Origin: Ophiodon elongatus
Lineage: Eukaryota; Chordata; Actinopteri; Perciformes; Hexagrammidae
Assembly (NCBI GenBank): GCA_016806645.1
Contig: JACSYO010001880.1
Coordinates: 1,287,501 to 1,351,500, forward strand
DNA length: 64,000 nt
Direction: 5' to 3'
The notes beneath the pieces are model-generated. The model was not told the origin of the DNA, ran no database searches, and saw only the letters and a list, made by a program, of their open reading frames with translations. The stretch's first letter is position 1; each line of letters begins with the position of its first letter. Below are positions 1 through 12,299 of this stretch, piece after piece. Made by a program: the position numbers and the translations under genes.

Positions 1-670
1 AAAAACATGATGTGGTTATATGATAGATTACGATACTACTAATCTAGCCAGCAGCATACAAAGAAAATCTAACGATCTATCTATCTAAAAGTGGGTCCAC
101 ATTGACAAATTACATTCAACATTACAATGTTGTAAGTAATTTGTTAGTGGTTAAAACAGAATAATGCAAAATGAGTAACCTACTTATATTTTTTATATTT
201 TCAGTACATTTTGCTGATAATACTTAATACTAACAGTCGACCTAACATTTTGAATTCAGGACATTTACTTGTCAGGAGTACTTTTTGACCCTGGTATTTC
301 TACTTTTACTTTAGTAATGGATCTGACACCCACTGCCTTATAATGGCCCACTGCATTTAAATACATATAACACATTATAACGCATCTTACAGCACTACTC
401 ATTTATACATCAGTAATAATATTCTAATTGTATAATATAAACTAAACAGAGTACTTTTCTTCTTGATAAAACACCTGTACTTTCCCTGTATTATTTTCAT
501 TACTATGCATCATTCTTCCATTGCTGCATTTACATAATCTTTCTTACAAAGGACAATTGTGTAAACTGTTATCAGTTTTTTGTGCATGATCTTTCACACA
601 CACCGTAATCAATGATTTTCTTGCCCTTTAAATAAATGAACTCGATAGTCCGCTGATCAGCCACGTAGCG
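1..670. other. AT-rich upstream sequence, no gene seen
   Basis: I see no coding exon here. Most of the stretch is AT-rich. Part of it (about 208-329) resembles the dispersed teleost repeat recognisable by its alternating 'tacttttac' / 'agtaaa' words and a 'ggatctga' end. The longest open frames are short and have no family resemblance. Confidence 0.6.
208..329. repeat. Fragment of the teleost 'AGTAAAAGTA' dispersed repeat
   Basis: It contains gctgataatactt, ttttgaattcaggac, atttacttgtcaggagta and tacttttactttagtaatgg in the order I remember for a very common fish repeat. Related pieces occur at 47895-47970, 48530-48600 and 53875-54005. The class is assigned from memory, without a repeat library. 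Confidence 0.5.
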
Positions 671-679
671 CCACGTCTG

Positions 680-691
680 CGCGCATGCGCA
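680..691. promoter_or_regulatory. NRF1-type palindromic element upstream of uso1
   Basis: CGCGCATGCGCA matches the NRF1 consensus YGCGCAYGCGCR at every position. It lies 190 bp upstream of the uso1 start codon in a local GC-rich island within AT-rich DNA. NRF1 sites are typical of housekeeping promoters, which fits USO1. Binding is inferred. Confidence 0.6.
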
Positions 692-737
692 GTGCCCTAA
701 CACTTGTGTTCCGGGGTCGACCAGCCAGTGTACACAG

Positions 738-748
738 TATATATATAC
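738..748 (+). promoter_or_regulatory. TATA-like stretch upstream of uso1
   Basis: An alternating TA tract (gtatatatatac) lies about 135 bp before the uso1 ATG and downstream of the NRF1-type site. No ATG occurs between it and 881, so the leader is free of upstream start codons. Whether it acts as a TATA box is not shown by sequence alone. Confidence 0.35.
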
Positions 749-880
749 AAAAAAAACATCATTGTGTAGTTTTTCTCCCTTTCTGTTCACTTAGTTACTA
801 CGCGGAGCACCGAGGGGGGAGTCCCGGGCTTCTTTTGGAGGGAGATACGCTTTGATTACAGCGAGAAGACGTCTGTGGAG

Positions 881-3800
881 ATGAACTTCTTCAGAGGGGT
901 GATGGGCGGACAGGCAGCCGGGCCGCAGCCGTCCGGAGCGGAGACGGTAGGCAGCCATCCGGCTAGCTGCGGCTAGCTAGCTGCTGGCTAGCTAACGTTA
1001 GCTAACGCTAGCACCACGTTGCACCTGGCAAACTGAGACCATATGGCAATACGAATACGATATAAAAACGTGTGTTTATACACTGAAGGTTGTTTCTATC
1101 TGGATAAAACACCCAGAATGAGGCTCGGGCCTCCCTAAATGAGAGCAACAAGCTAGTCAGGAGGCTCATTAGCTCACGTAGCTTATCTGACAGTTGTCTG
1201 ACATGCCAGCTGTTTTCTCTGCGACGAGCTGAGATGTAATGAATGAATGAAAGACAGACAATAAGGACTTTTAGGACAGTCGGCTATCCACAATGTATTT
1301 ATTTTCCAATACCATCAGGTATTGGAGCAGCTCCATATGTTCACATCCAGTATTAAACATAAGGGGTCCTCCTTATGTTTCCAGGGACACTTTGTTATTG
1401 ATATAACTAAACATTGTGAGAGCTATCTTCACTGGTCAAATAGCAGAAGAATGAAGGGAGGTGGAAGTTTCAGATGCACTTTGAATGGTAACAAATCCCT
1501 GAAGCCACTGAGAGATATCAATGTTTAATGAAAGAAAAAGCAAACCCATCTTTTCCACAGATTTGAAGGTTGTAGGTTTTAAAGGAGTGTAACATCAGTA
1601 GAAGGGTAGGCTACAAGCTGTAGGTGGGTGGTTTCAACATTTGACATACAGAAACATACATTGCTGAGAACATAAAACCCTTTGACAGGTTTCGTTAATG
1701 TGTCATATTAAGATTCAATTAATATATAGGACCTTGGGAACATAGGTAGGATCCCAAACTAAAGGCAGTTAGTACCACATACAAATAGGCCTCGTTCTTA
1801 CTGTGTACTGTAATGTGGGCAGACGGCTAACGGTTACTTTCACTGCTGACTGTCGTCTCAATTAAATGGTTAGTCCATAAAATTGTGAAAATGTACCATC
1901 ACCATCCAAGGTCCAAGGTGACTTCTTCAAGGGGCTTGTGGTGTTCAACACCCAGAGATATTAAATGCATACAAGTGTCCTATCCTGAATCTTCACAGGG
2001 TATAATCCCAGTCTGAGACAATAAACATCGTAATGCACAGCAGCATATGTGATGTATGCAGAGCATCGCAGGAGTGCAATAGCCACAAATCTTTGTGTGT
2101 AGACGTTACTGTCATGGCTGTTCAGAGAGGCAGCGTGTCGCTCCTGCAGAATGCACAATGCATTCATCAAGGAACTGTGTGGAATTTTAACAGCAGTGCT
2201 GTTTTCTTTTTTTTTTTACCACTGCTGGTTTATAAAGAGGAGTCTAACTAAGCATTAAGTTCCCCCGTTTGACTTAGTGAATCATATTTGCAGTCAATTT
2301 GCTGTATTATCACTTGATTCTTGTTCCATTCCTCGGTATAGTGTTGACTGCGATTGAAGTTTCTTGCTCTTTTCCAGAGAGAATTGAGTAAGGTAGGCTT
2401 CTTAAATCTAAACAATGTTACCGGTTGAATATTTCTACCAGTAGTGACCATTTTAAAATGCCCCAACTATTAAGACACGTATATACAGATATCTTCTCTT
2501 GGATGTATATGAGGAATAACAAATAAATATTGATTCTTCTTTTGACAGATCCACAAGTTGTGTGACCGAGTAGCCTCATCGACGCTCCTAGAAGACCGCA
2601 GAGATGCAGTCCGAGCTCTTAAGTCTCTCTCTAAGGTACAGTGAAGTATAAATATACAGTTATTGAAAACAGGTGCAGTAGAAATTCACTTATTTGCCAG
2701 GTTATTAAGTACACCTAGCTTCAGCAAATGCATTCTAAATAATCATACTTTCATGAAGCTTACAATGTTCAGTTTTTGCTGAAACTGTTTTAGAGAGGTG
2801 TTTAATAAACGTTACTTTAGTCTGTCGTTCTGCTTAATTCTGTTGGTTTTACTGAGTGTTTTTAAATATTAGTTTTACCATCATTTATGTAAATTGGTTG
2901 GACGGCATACTAGAAACACCTCTCAGTATAAAAAGTAGTTTGAGTAACAACTGAACACTGTAACCTTATTAAAGGTTGAATTTATTTCAGGGCTGTTGTT
3001 TTTAATTGCATTATTTTTTATCTTTAAAATGGGAACTGAGTGTACGAAGAGGTTTGTGTTAAGCCGCATTAGTGACGCGTCCAGTACTTTTTTATTGAGT
3101 AGTTGTTTAGTATATAAACTTTTTTAATTTACAGGAGTAGCTGTCAGCAAAGTGGAATTAGATCCCTCTTGGTCTGTAATAACATCACTTAAACTAATTG
3201 GGACATTTGTGAATGACTTCTCCTCTGTAACACTGTCATGGATAAAGCTCTAATTTGTCAAACTCTGCTGATTACTATGAACTAATCATTCACATAAACC
3301 TCTGCAAAGCCACCTCTCAGTTCAGTTCATGGACAGTTTTGTTGCTGGCTGCCACATCAACCATGAGTAATGAGTTTATCAGACATGAATAAGGGGTTTA
3401 GGTGGCACATTAACGCGCAGTGGTGTCAGTGCTGGTCAAAAACCCAGACACGGATGTGTTGGCTTCCTGTATTTTAAAAGACAGACAATACAAAGTTAAT
3501 GTTGTTATTTTTCTTTGTCAGCATGGATTGAAATTCCTTTTTTTTTTCTCAAGATAATCATTTATCTTAATAGTATTGGTTTATAAAGCATATTTTAATG
3601 CACAACATATCCAGAATAAACCTCCAGAAAACATTTCTTTTAAGTCACTTTCTCTGTTTTTAAATGTCCTTTGGTACCATTCATTCATATCTTGCACTGT
3701 TCTATAGCCACATTTTAAAAAACAAACTATGAAACAGGAGAATAAAAGGTAATAATTTTTCTATATGCCTTTTTTCTATATTGCCTTTTTTCTCTTTTAT

Positions 3801-6800
3801 ATCTCTTATATGCAACACTTCTACTTGTGTTATTGTTGTTGTTGTTGTTGTTGAGTGGTGCTTTACGAATAAACTTTCTGTTATCTTTTGTAGAAATATC
3901 GCATGGAAGTTGGCACACAGGCAATGGATCACTTGATTAACATACTGCAAACTGACAGGTATGTTGATGTCGTGTTTGTGTTTGGTCGTGTTGTCCTAAA
4001 AAATTGACTCAAGTAACAATAAAAGCTGTGTTTTGTTAACACCCTCCTTCTTCCTGCTACCTAAACAGGTCTGACTCTGAAATCCTTGGCTATGCTTTGG
4101 ACACGCTGTACAACATCCTCTGCAACGATGAGGAGGAAGAGCAAGGTATTAAACGCTCCCACACAATCACTAGAAAATATGAAATTCACCTTCAATTTGT
4201 TATTGTTTAAAGATGATTCCTCCTAATTATGTGGCTGCTGTAATGGTTGACTGAGCCATTGTTTTGTTTTGCATGTGCAATTGAGGTGAATTCATGTCAC
4301 GTGGACAGTGGATTTGCATTCCCCTCCTCTGTGCACTGACAATGACATCGTTATGTAAAGATTCTCGTCTCTCTTTTCTCTTCCATGTTTTAACGCTACA
4401 GATGAATCGGAAGGTAAAACTTTTTGACTGTGCATGATGCCACCCCCCTTAACTACCAGCAGCACTTGCAAACCATACGTTGTTTTTTGGTTGGGTTGTG
4501 GAAAAAGAGCACCATACTTGTATTGTTTACAGCTTGTGCAGTACACAGATTGTAAATAGCGGATCATATTGTAGGCTGTGTTTTGGTTGTTGTCATGGCA
4601 TATCTTCACAAGAATCAGTCAGCCGATTCTACACTTCTTCAGTGGTTGAAATGACAGCTGGCTTCTGGGTGAGGCTTTAAACTCCCTCTTCCCCCTGCCC
4701 TCGCAGACGCAGTAACCCCTATCTCTGCTTCAGGGAAGCATAAGAATGTTTCCATGCCTGGTCAGTACTGAAACCAAGCTATCCCTGCCGTAGTTCTAGT
4801 ACTGCTGTTTAACTAACTTCACTAAAAGCAGTTGGCACTGGAGAAGTGACTGGAAGCTGTTTGGGTGGTGAATGCTTCACTAATACCGTCACATCCCTAA
4901 ACCTCTGTCTGTTAGTATGTCATTTCTCATTGCTCCTTTTGTTTCCCTCACATTTTAATACCCGATTTTGTTTTTTGCACTCTTGTGGTGAAATTATATG
5001 GTTTAGTTTGCTTCTGTTTGTTTGTTTGTTTGTTTTGCCCGGTATCAGTTCTCCCAAATTACAAAACAAATCATAATTCCTCACCTGTAGTGGTTTTGAG
5101 CTTTGTGGGTTGTTAGTAACAGTGCAAAAGTTTCTTCAAAAATGCATCTAAAACTACCTGCATTGTTAGATACCGATTACGTTTAACTACCCTTTTAAGT
5201 TCTGGTCAGATTACGAGGTGGGTATGCTCTTAATCTGTGTGGTGTAGTGTTTGTCACATTGAAGCTTTCAGCTCATCCCATATTCAGTGTGTGTTCCACA
5301 GTCAGCCTGTTCTCCCTTCCTTGCAGCTGTCCCTTCATCTGTGTGTCACCCTTTCATTTTCCCAGAAGGCATGTTCACAGGTATCACCCTGAGTACGTGC
5401 ATATTTCTTGAATGGCTTCAAATATAAAGTCATTATTCAATAACAGAAAACCCACCAGTGACAAAGACTCTGGGAAAGTTTTGAGAAGTTGCAGATCCAA
5501 TTTGTGCTGCTTACCAACTCAGGCTGATTGCTGTGAAACAAACCAACTGGTTCCCTCAATAGACTCGTGCTGTCATATTTATTTTGAGTTTTCAATCTCC
5601 TTCACAGATGAGAACGCCCAGAAGCAGTCGGATGACCTGGGTGCCCAGTTCACAGAGCAGTTCGTTCAGGACCCTGAACATGTGACGCTGCTTCTCACTC
5701 TGTTGGAGGTACTGAACTGTTTCTGCTCCAGTGGAAAGACGTCTGTGTTGTTGTATCTGTCAAAACAACTGCCTGATGTATTTATCCATTGATGTGATTT
5801 TTTTTAAAAAAAAATTTAATTTATTTTTTTTTACATTTTTTTAGGAGTTTGACTTCCATGTACGTTGGCCCGGGGTGAAGCTGTTGACTGTTCTCCTGAA
5901 GAACCAGGGTATCCAGGTCCAGGGTATCATTCTGGTCAGCCCCATGGGTGAGTTTCTCCTCTCCACATCTGATCAAACTTGTCTTGTAGTGTCTGGGTTT
6001 TATTCACCCTCAGTTTTATGTCCGCATCAGCTGAACAATTCACACAAAGAGACGAGTCGGTTTGTTAACAAGGGGTTCTCCACTTCAACCAGTTTTTTTT
6101 TTTAACAGCTGTTTTTATTTCCATTCTCAGGTGTTTCCAGGTTGATGGACCTATTGGCAGACTCTAGAGAAGTAATTCGCAACGATGTGAGTACTTGTCT
6201 CTGCTGTCACGTTCAGACCGACTTTAGCACAGTGTGAAAAAATGCAGACCGCTCATTAATTTCGATGAGGTCAGTCAGTCGCCGAGCAAAAAGTTGTTCC
6301 AGCTCAGTTTCTGGTGCAGCGTCATGTGACTCCATCCGGCAAGGCGCTGTGTTGACCGATCACATACATGCACCTCATATTCCCGGTGAATATACGCTGT
6401 AATGTGATAATTACATGCGTACTGTTTATCTCACGTTCGTTGCAACGAAAGATGAAGTAATTGCAATTTCCACAGTTGTAAATTTCTAATGTCAACAGTG
6501 TTATGAACGGCTGTGCAGTGTTTTAGCGTTTAAGAAGCCTTGAAGCTCACAGCTTTGTTACTCAAACTGGACTTCCTAGATCGTATTTCCTCTCTCACCG
6601 GTAGCATAAACAATACGCCCACATCAACGCAGCCCACTGTAGTGTTTTAAAGCAGGGCTGATTTTGTTATACAGCTGTAGTCGGATGCATGACGACCTGT
6701 TTTTCTTTTTATCGCTTCCAACAGGGCTTGCTGTTACTTCAACAGCTGACCAAAAGCAATGCTGCCATTCAGAAAATTGTAGCATTTGAAAACGCATTTG

Positions 6801-9800
6801 AGCGTCTTCTAGATATCATCACAGAAGAGGGCAGCAGCGATGGAGGTAACAGGAGAATTTTCTTATCTTAAATACAGAATTGTCGCTAAAGATGTAAATA
6901 CAATCCCTCTTCTTTACTACACATTAAAGTGGTAAGATTATTGTTTTTCTTGTGAGATATGTTCTGATGCTGACCCTTTTCCCTCTTTGCAGGTATTGTG
7001 GTGGAGGACTGTTTGCTGCTGCTTCTCAACCTGCTCAAGAACAACAGCTCCAATCAGAACTTCTTCAAGGAGGGCTCCTACATTCAGAGAATGAAGCCCT
7101 GGTTTGAAATTGGTGATGACAACTCTGGCTGGTCTGCTCAGAAGGTCACCAACCTCCACCTCATGCTGCAGGTAACGCACAACAGTCGTGCTGAAGCGCT
7201 GCTTTCAAGTATTTACAAATTGAACAAGCATAAAAATGGGGGTGTTGTTTTGCTATAATCTTGCCCAATGTTCTGTTCCCAGTTGGTGCGAGTCATGGTG
7301 TCACCAGTGAACTCTCCCGGAGCTGCAGCCAGCTGTCAGAAGTCCATGTATCAGTGTGGTCTGCTGCAGCAGCTGTGCACCATCCTCATGGCCACCGGTG
7401 TGCCTGCTGATATCCTCACTGAGGTAATGACAGAAAGTACGACCCGATAAGAGAAAGGCTTTGCTCCTTTTGAGACCTATTGCATTCAAGCTTGTGAACT
7501 GGACACTTTTTTTTTTTTTTCAGACCATCAACACTGTATCAGAGGTCATCAGAGGCTCACAGATCAACCAGGACTACTTTGCGTCTGTCAATGCTCCTTC
7601 AAACCCACCGAGGTGAGACGCAACCAATGAACCAAGACATTAAATCTCCCATATCTACCCGATAGGGAAGTGATCAAACTTTCTCTCTGATCTCTCCTCT
7701 TCTTTTGTCCACAGACCAGCCATTGTGGTGCTGCTCATGTCCATGGTGAACGAGAGACAACCGTTTGTGCTTCGCTGTGCCGTCCTCTACTGTTTCCAGT
7801 GTTTCCTGTACAAGAACCAGAAAGGACAGGGGGAGATTGTGGCGACGCTGCTGCCCTCCACCATTGATGGTCAGTCATATCAAGTCGAGAACTTACAAGT
7901 GTCATTGTCAGTTGTTTTGCTATCATTTGGAATTCATCCTGTAGCAGTTTTTTAAAACAGCTTTCTATACAGCACGTTTCGAGAGCAACGTTTAAGTTTG
8001 ATTAGTACTAAAGATTTATTGATTTAATGCCTCCATACCGCCGACAGGGTTATGATCAGAGGCATTATGTTATGGGTTGCATGCAGTAATTTAATTTGAT
8101 GTTATTAGTGAATTTGCTTTGGGTTCAACACATTTAAAAACACTGACAGGCTGATATGTAATGTAATGCAGGAAAAACTAAATACATTTTAGAAAATAGC
8201 ACCACTTTTGGGTGTAGGAGAAGCATCTTGCTCACAGGTAAAGGTGAAAAATAAATTATCATGACACTGAAAAATCCAGTGAATCCATCAGTATTGTTTT
8301 TTTTATTATTATATTGAGCCTTTGAGTTACTAGATGATTCACCCACATCACCACTGTAAAGCTCAGTTTTCTTATCGCTAGTTAAGCGTAAATCACAAAA
8401 AGTTGTATTATATGGAATGGCAACAGTGTGGTTAGTTATTTTGAAATTCGGCCTGGAGCTTTTTATGTGTCACAATGCACATCACCACACACACCTTTTG
8501 TGTGGACTATTGTTTATTCCGCTATCAGCTTTATATATTTACAACTATACATTGACTAACTGGTTCACATTTTTTTCCGTTAGCCAATTCCATCTCAGCG
8601 GGCCAGCTGCTGTGCGGAGGCCTGTTCTCAGTAGACTCTCTGTCCAACTGGTGTGCCGCTGTGGCCTTGGCGCACTCCCTGCAGGACAACCTCACTCAGA
8701 AGGAACAGCTGCTGAGGGTCCAACTGGCCACCAGCCTGGGGAAGCCCCCCGTCTCCCTGCTGCAGCAGTGCACCAACATCCTCTCCCAGGTAGGACCATG
8801 ATAGTGCCACGTAGCTGCTAGAATGGAGATTTTCACGTGCCATGTGAGCCTTGGTAGGAAGGATTTTTGGCAAATGAATACTGAAGTGTCAACAACAGTG
8901 ACTAGAACAGTGTGACATTGTGGTTTTGCAGGGAGATAAGATCGTCCGGCGGGTAAGTAACGTGTGTTGTGAGTGTTTGGGCGGCACCTATGCTGGTTAT
9001 TTTTTGGCTTGGCATCTGTAGTAGAGGTCTTGTTGGCACACATGTTTGGGGATCTTGCTTCCCTTTTTAACTCTTTACTGACCCCTCTTTCGTCCTAATT
9101 TATAGCTATGACCAGATTCTTCCTCAATAGGGTGGCACACGGGTGAATTCGTCCCCACAGGTTTGGAAGCTCTAGTGGCTCTCACCCTGTTCACTTGTGG
9201 GAAAGTACACGAGAAAGGTGCAGAGAAAAGGGACACAGTAGCTATGTTTTGTGGTTTTGTCACCCTAACACCCGCTTTGAGCTGTGACGTTGGTTTGTTT
9301 GCTGCGCTGCAACCTCTTATCCGCGAGATCAGGAAGTGTGCAGCAGCAGCAGCAGCAGCAGCTTTTGGGCCTTTTCCTGTCCGAGTGAGAGAGCTCCACT
9401 CTTGTTTGTCTGGTTCTTTCTTACATGTGCCTGCTCACAAATGCACAGTGCAGGTGCAAGAAGCTTTTATAGTTTATACTCTACAAGGATTATTTAATTT
9501 TCACTGTGGATTCAGGTGGTTATAAAATGTACTTTTTTACTGGGAGTTCCTCAGTTTGCATTACTGGAGTTGCCAATTCTTCTATTTTTCACACATTGTA
9601 GGTTCTTCAATGGTAGTCTTTGGCCATCAGCTAAAATGCCGAACTTCTGTGAACCTTCCTGGTGAAACTTCCCGCTCTCTGTTGACAAACTCCTTGCTTT
9701 TGGCTAGCTTGGTCTCAAGTGAGGTGACCAAGTCTGGATCAGGAAAACTGGGTCCTGTCCTGTGCACCTACGTTACTTTGTCTAGTTCAGCCAGGAGAAG

Positions 9801-10210
9801 TTCTGAAGGGAAAAGCACCACGGCTTGATGTAGGAGTCACTGGCAGTCGGACAGTAGGCAAAAGCAGAGATCATCACTCCTGATGATGAAATGTAATTTG
9901 GGAAAGTGACAGAGTCTGAGTAAAAGCAGGACATCAAGCAGTGTTAGAAGGAGAAGTGCAGGTTTTTTACTTGACTGTTGAAGTAAGGAAGACGCTGATC
10001 CCGAAGGTGAAGCCCTCACAAATGAGCCTGTAGACAGGGTGAGGAGCGCAGACATCCAGAAGGAGCCCGGAATATACCTCCTGCTCCTTTATGTTGAAAG
10101 GAGAGGGTGGAGGTGGTTCAGACATTTGAACAGGTTACCTTTTGGACGCCATCATGTGAAGGGGATGTCCAGTCACATCTTGAACTCTTAGCCTGTAGTT
10201 TTACTACAAT

Positions 10211-10259
<49 letters not shown>

Positions 10260-12262
10260 ACACACTTACCACAGTGTCTAATGTTTTGGTAGAGGCCAAT
10301 GCCTGTTCAATTAATATATATATTTTTTCCTCTTCATTTTTGCATTACGTCACATTTGGAGACTAAATCTGAAAAGGTGATTTTGTACATTTTTGTAGTT
10401 TGTAATGCTGATAAGTTTTTCCCCACACTGTCATTACGTAAATTTTTGGCAAATCCCTACAGGAAAGAGGTCTGCTCTTCCTAAAAGCATGATGTGCATT
10501 AAGTGTTAATGCACCAGCTTATTAGAAGCCTCAAAGGTTCTCTATACGATATTCAGAGCATTTATAGAGCAGCAAACAACCATTTGAGATGTGAAAGAAA
10601 GCACCTTTTAGTGCATATGAACGTGCCCCACTATCGAGCTCATGGCGTGTTTAGAGCTGTTTGGAGGGAATAGATATGCTCTGAATTTCGTATTGAGCAC
10701 CTTTAACCTACAGTGCAGAGTGAACAGATTACATTTGCCTCTGCACTGTGTTTTATTCAGTATTGATTTTGATTATTTTGCATTCCAACTTCATGAAAAT
10801 CAGCTTTTTTTTGTCTTTCTACAACTGATTGAGATAAATTATTTGAAACGTACTTACTGGCATACGTCTCCTATAAATGTGAAGTAGACTTTTTTTTTAA
10901 GAACGTAATCAAATCAAGGTTGAGGTCTGTTGCAGATCTGAAACCTCTTTTATCTGTTTCTTGAAGCTGTTTTTCGTGGCAATGCATGAGTATTTTTTTT
11001 TAATTCCTCTTAATTATTATTGCAGTTACTTTCTCATTCGTAAAAAGGACATTTAGTGGGTTTTGCATGTGCTGATAGCAAAAGATACAGTCTAATTTTC
11101 AATTACGATTTCATGATGCTTTTCTTGAAAGTCATCAGCCTTTTGCAGAATTGAAATTGCAAACAACAAACTAATTGAAAATTGTGGAATACTTGATGGA
11201 TAGAGGTAGAGATTAAGGTTTCTTTGGTTTTACAGACTGATGTTTTCATACAGTATACCTAACCTTTTTTACTGGTTGTATTCATTTTGACTGTGTCCTT
11301 GTTTTTGGTTTGTGATAACCTTATTAACTACTAATGGTTGACGTGATTTGAAGTGCTCCCAATTAAGCGTTGATGAGTTTATTTAACCACTTCCTTATTT
11401 TTGTTGATTGGAAAATCAAATGCAGCGTGTTACTACCAACATGTCGGGATGGGAAGAAAATTGGACTCAATGTTAAAAATGTGGCAACAAAACGAATGTT
11501 TTAACACCAACTCTGATTCAAGCACTTTTGTTACCATTTTATCTGCCTACTTTATATTTTTCTTGTTTGAATTTAATACATTGTCAGTAATTTTGTTGGA
11601 TTTATTTTACATATTATAACTTGCTCTTTTAAAGAAATGTTGCTTAACTAATGACCCAATCTGGACTTAATTTAAAAGTCTATGACCAGGATCCAAATTC
11701 TAATTAATTGAAATATTATTAGCTTTTCTGACCGTGGTTAGGATCATGTGCCTTTTTAATTTATATAACTTCCCTACATTTGATTCTCTTATTGCCTAAA
11801 CTCAAGTGTTTTGATATCTCTAGAACATTAAATGTTTCATATTTCATTTGGACTCATGTCAGCAGTTCCTACTGTGACTCAAGAAGCACACGTTGACATT
11901 TGTTTTGTTTTTTCCCTTTTTTCTCTCCAGGGCAGTAAAGTGCAGACCAGGGTGGGCCTCCTCATGCTGCTGTGCACATGGATCAACAACTGTCCGATTG
12001 CTGTCACTCACTTTCTACACAATCAGGAAAACGTCCCCTTTGTATCCTTGAAGCAGCCTCCAAGCCATCCAACAACTTCATGACAATAACTGTCTGTAAT
12101 TAGTCATAGCTTTGTGTACAAACTGGTGCTCAATATTCATCTAACTTCTCTCGGATGAATCCTATATTTTCATTTTTAATTAATTACTTTTGAGGAATTC
12201 AGTTAAATCATCTTATTCAGATTGACGGCTGTGTGCTATATAACAACGTATTTACCTTCCAG

Positions 12263-12299
<37 letters not shown>

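Noticed and set aside
4707..4711. Possible 5-nt exon ACGCA between cgcag and gtaacc
   Set aside because: Length breaks the reading frame and the signals overlap the pyrimidine tract of the 27-nt candidate.
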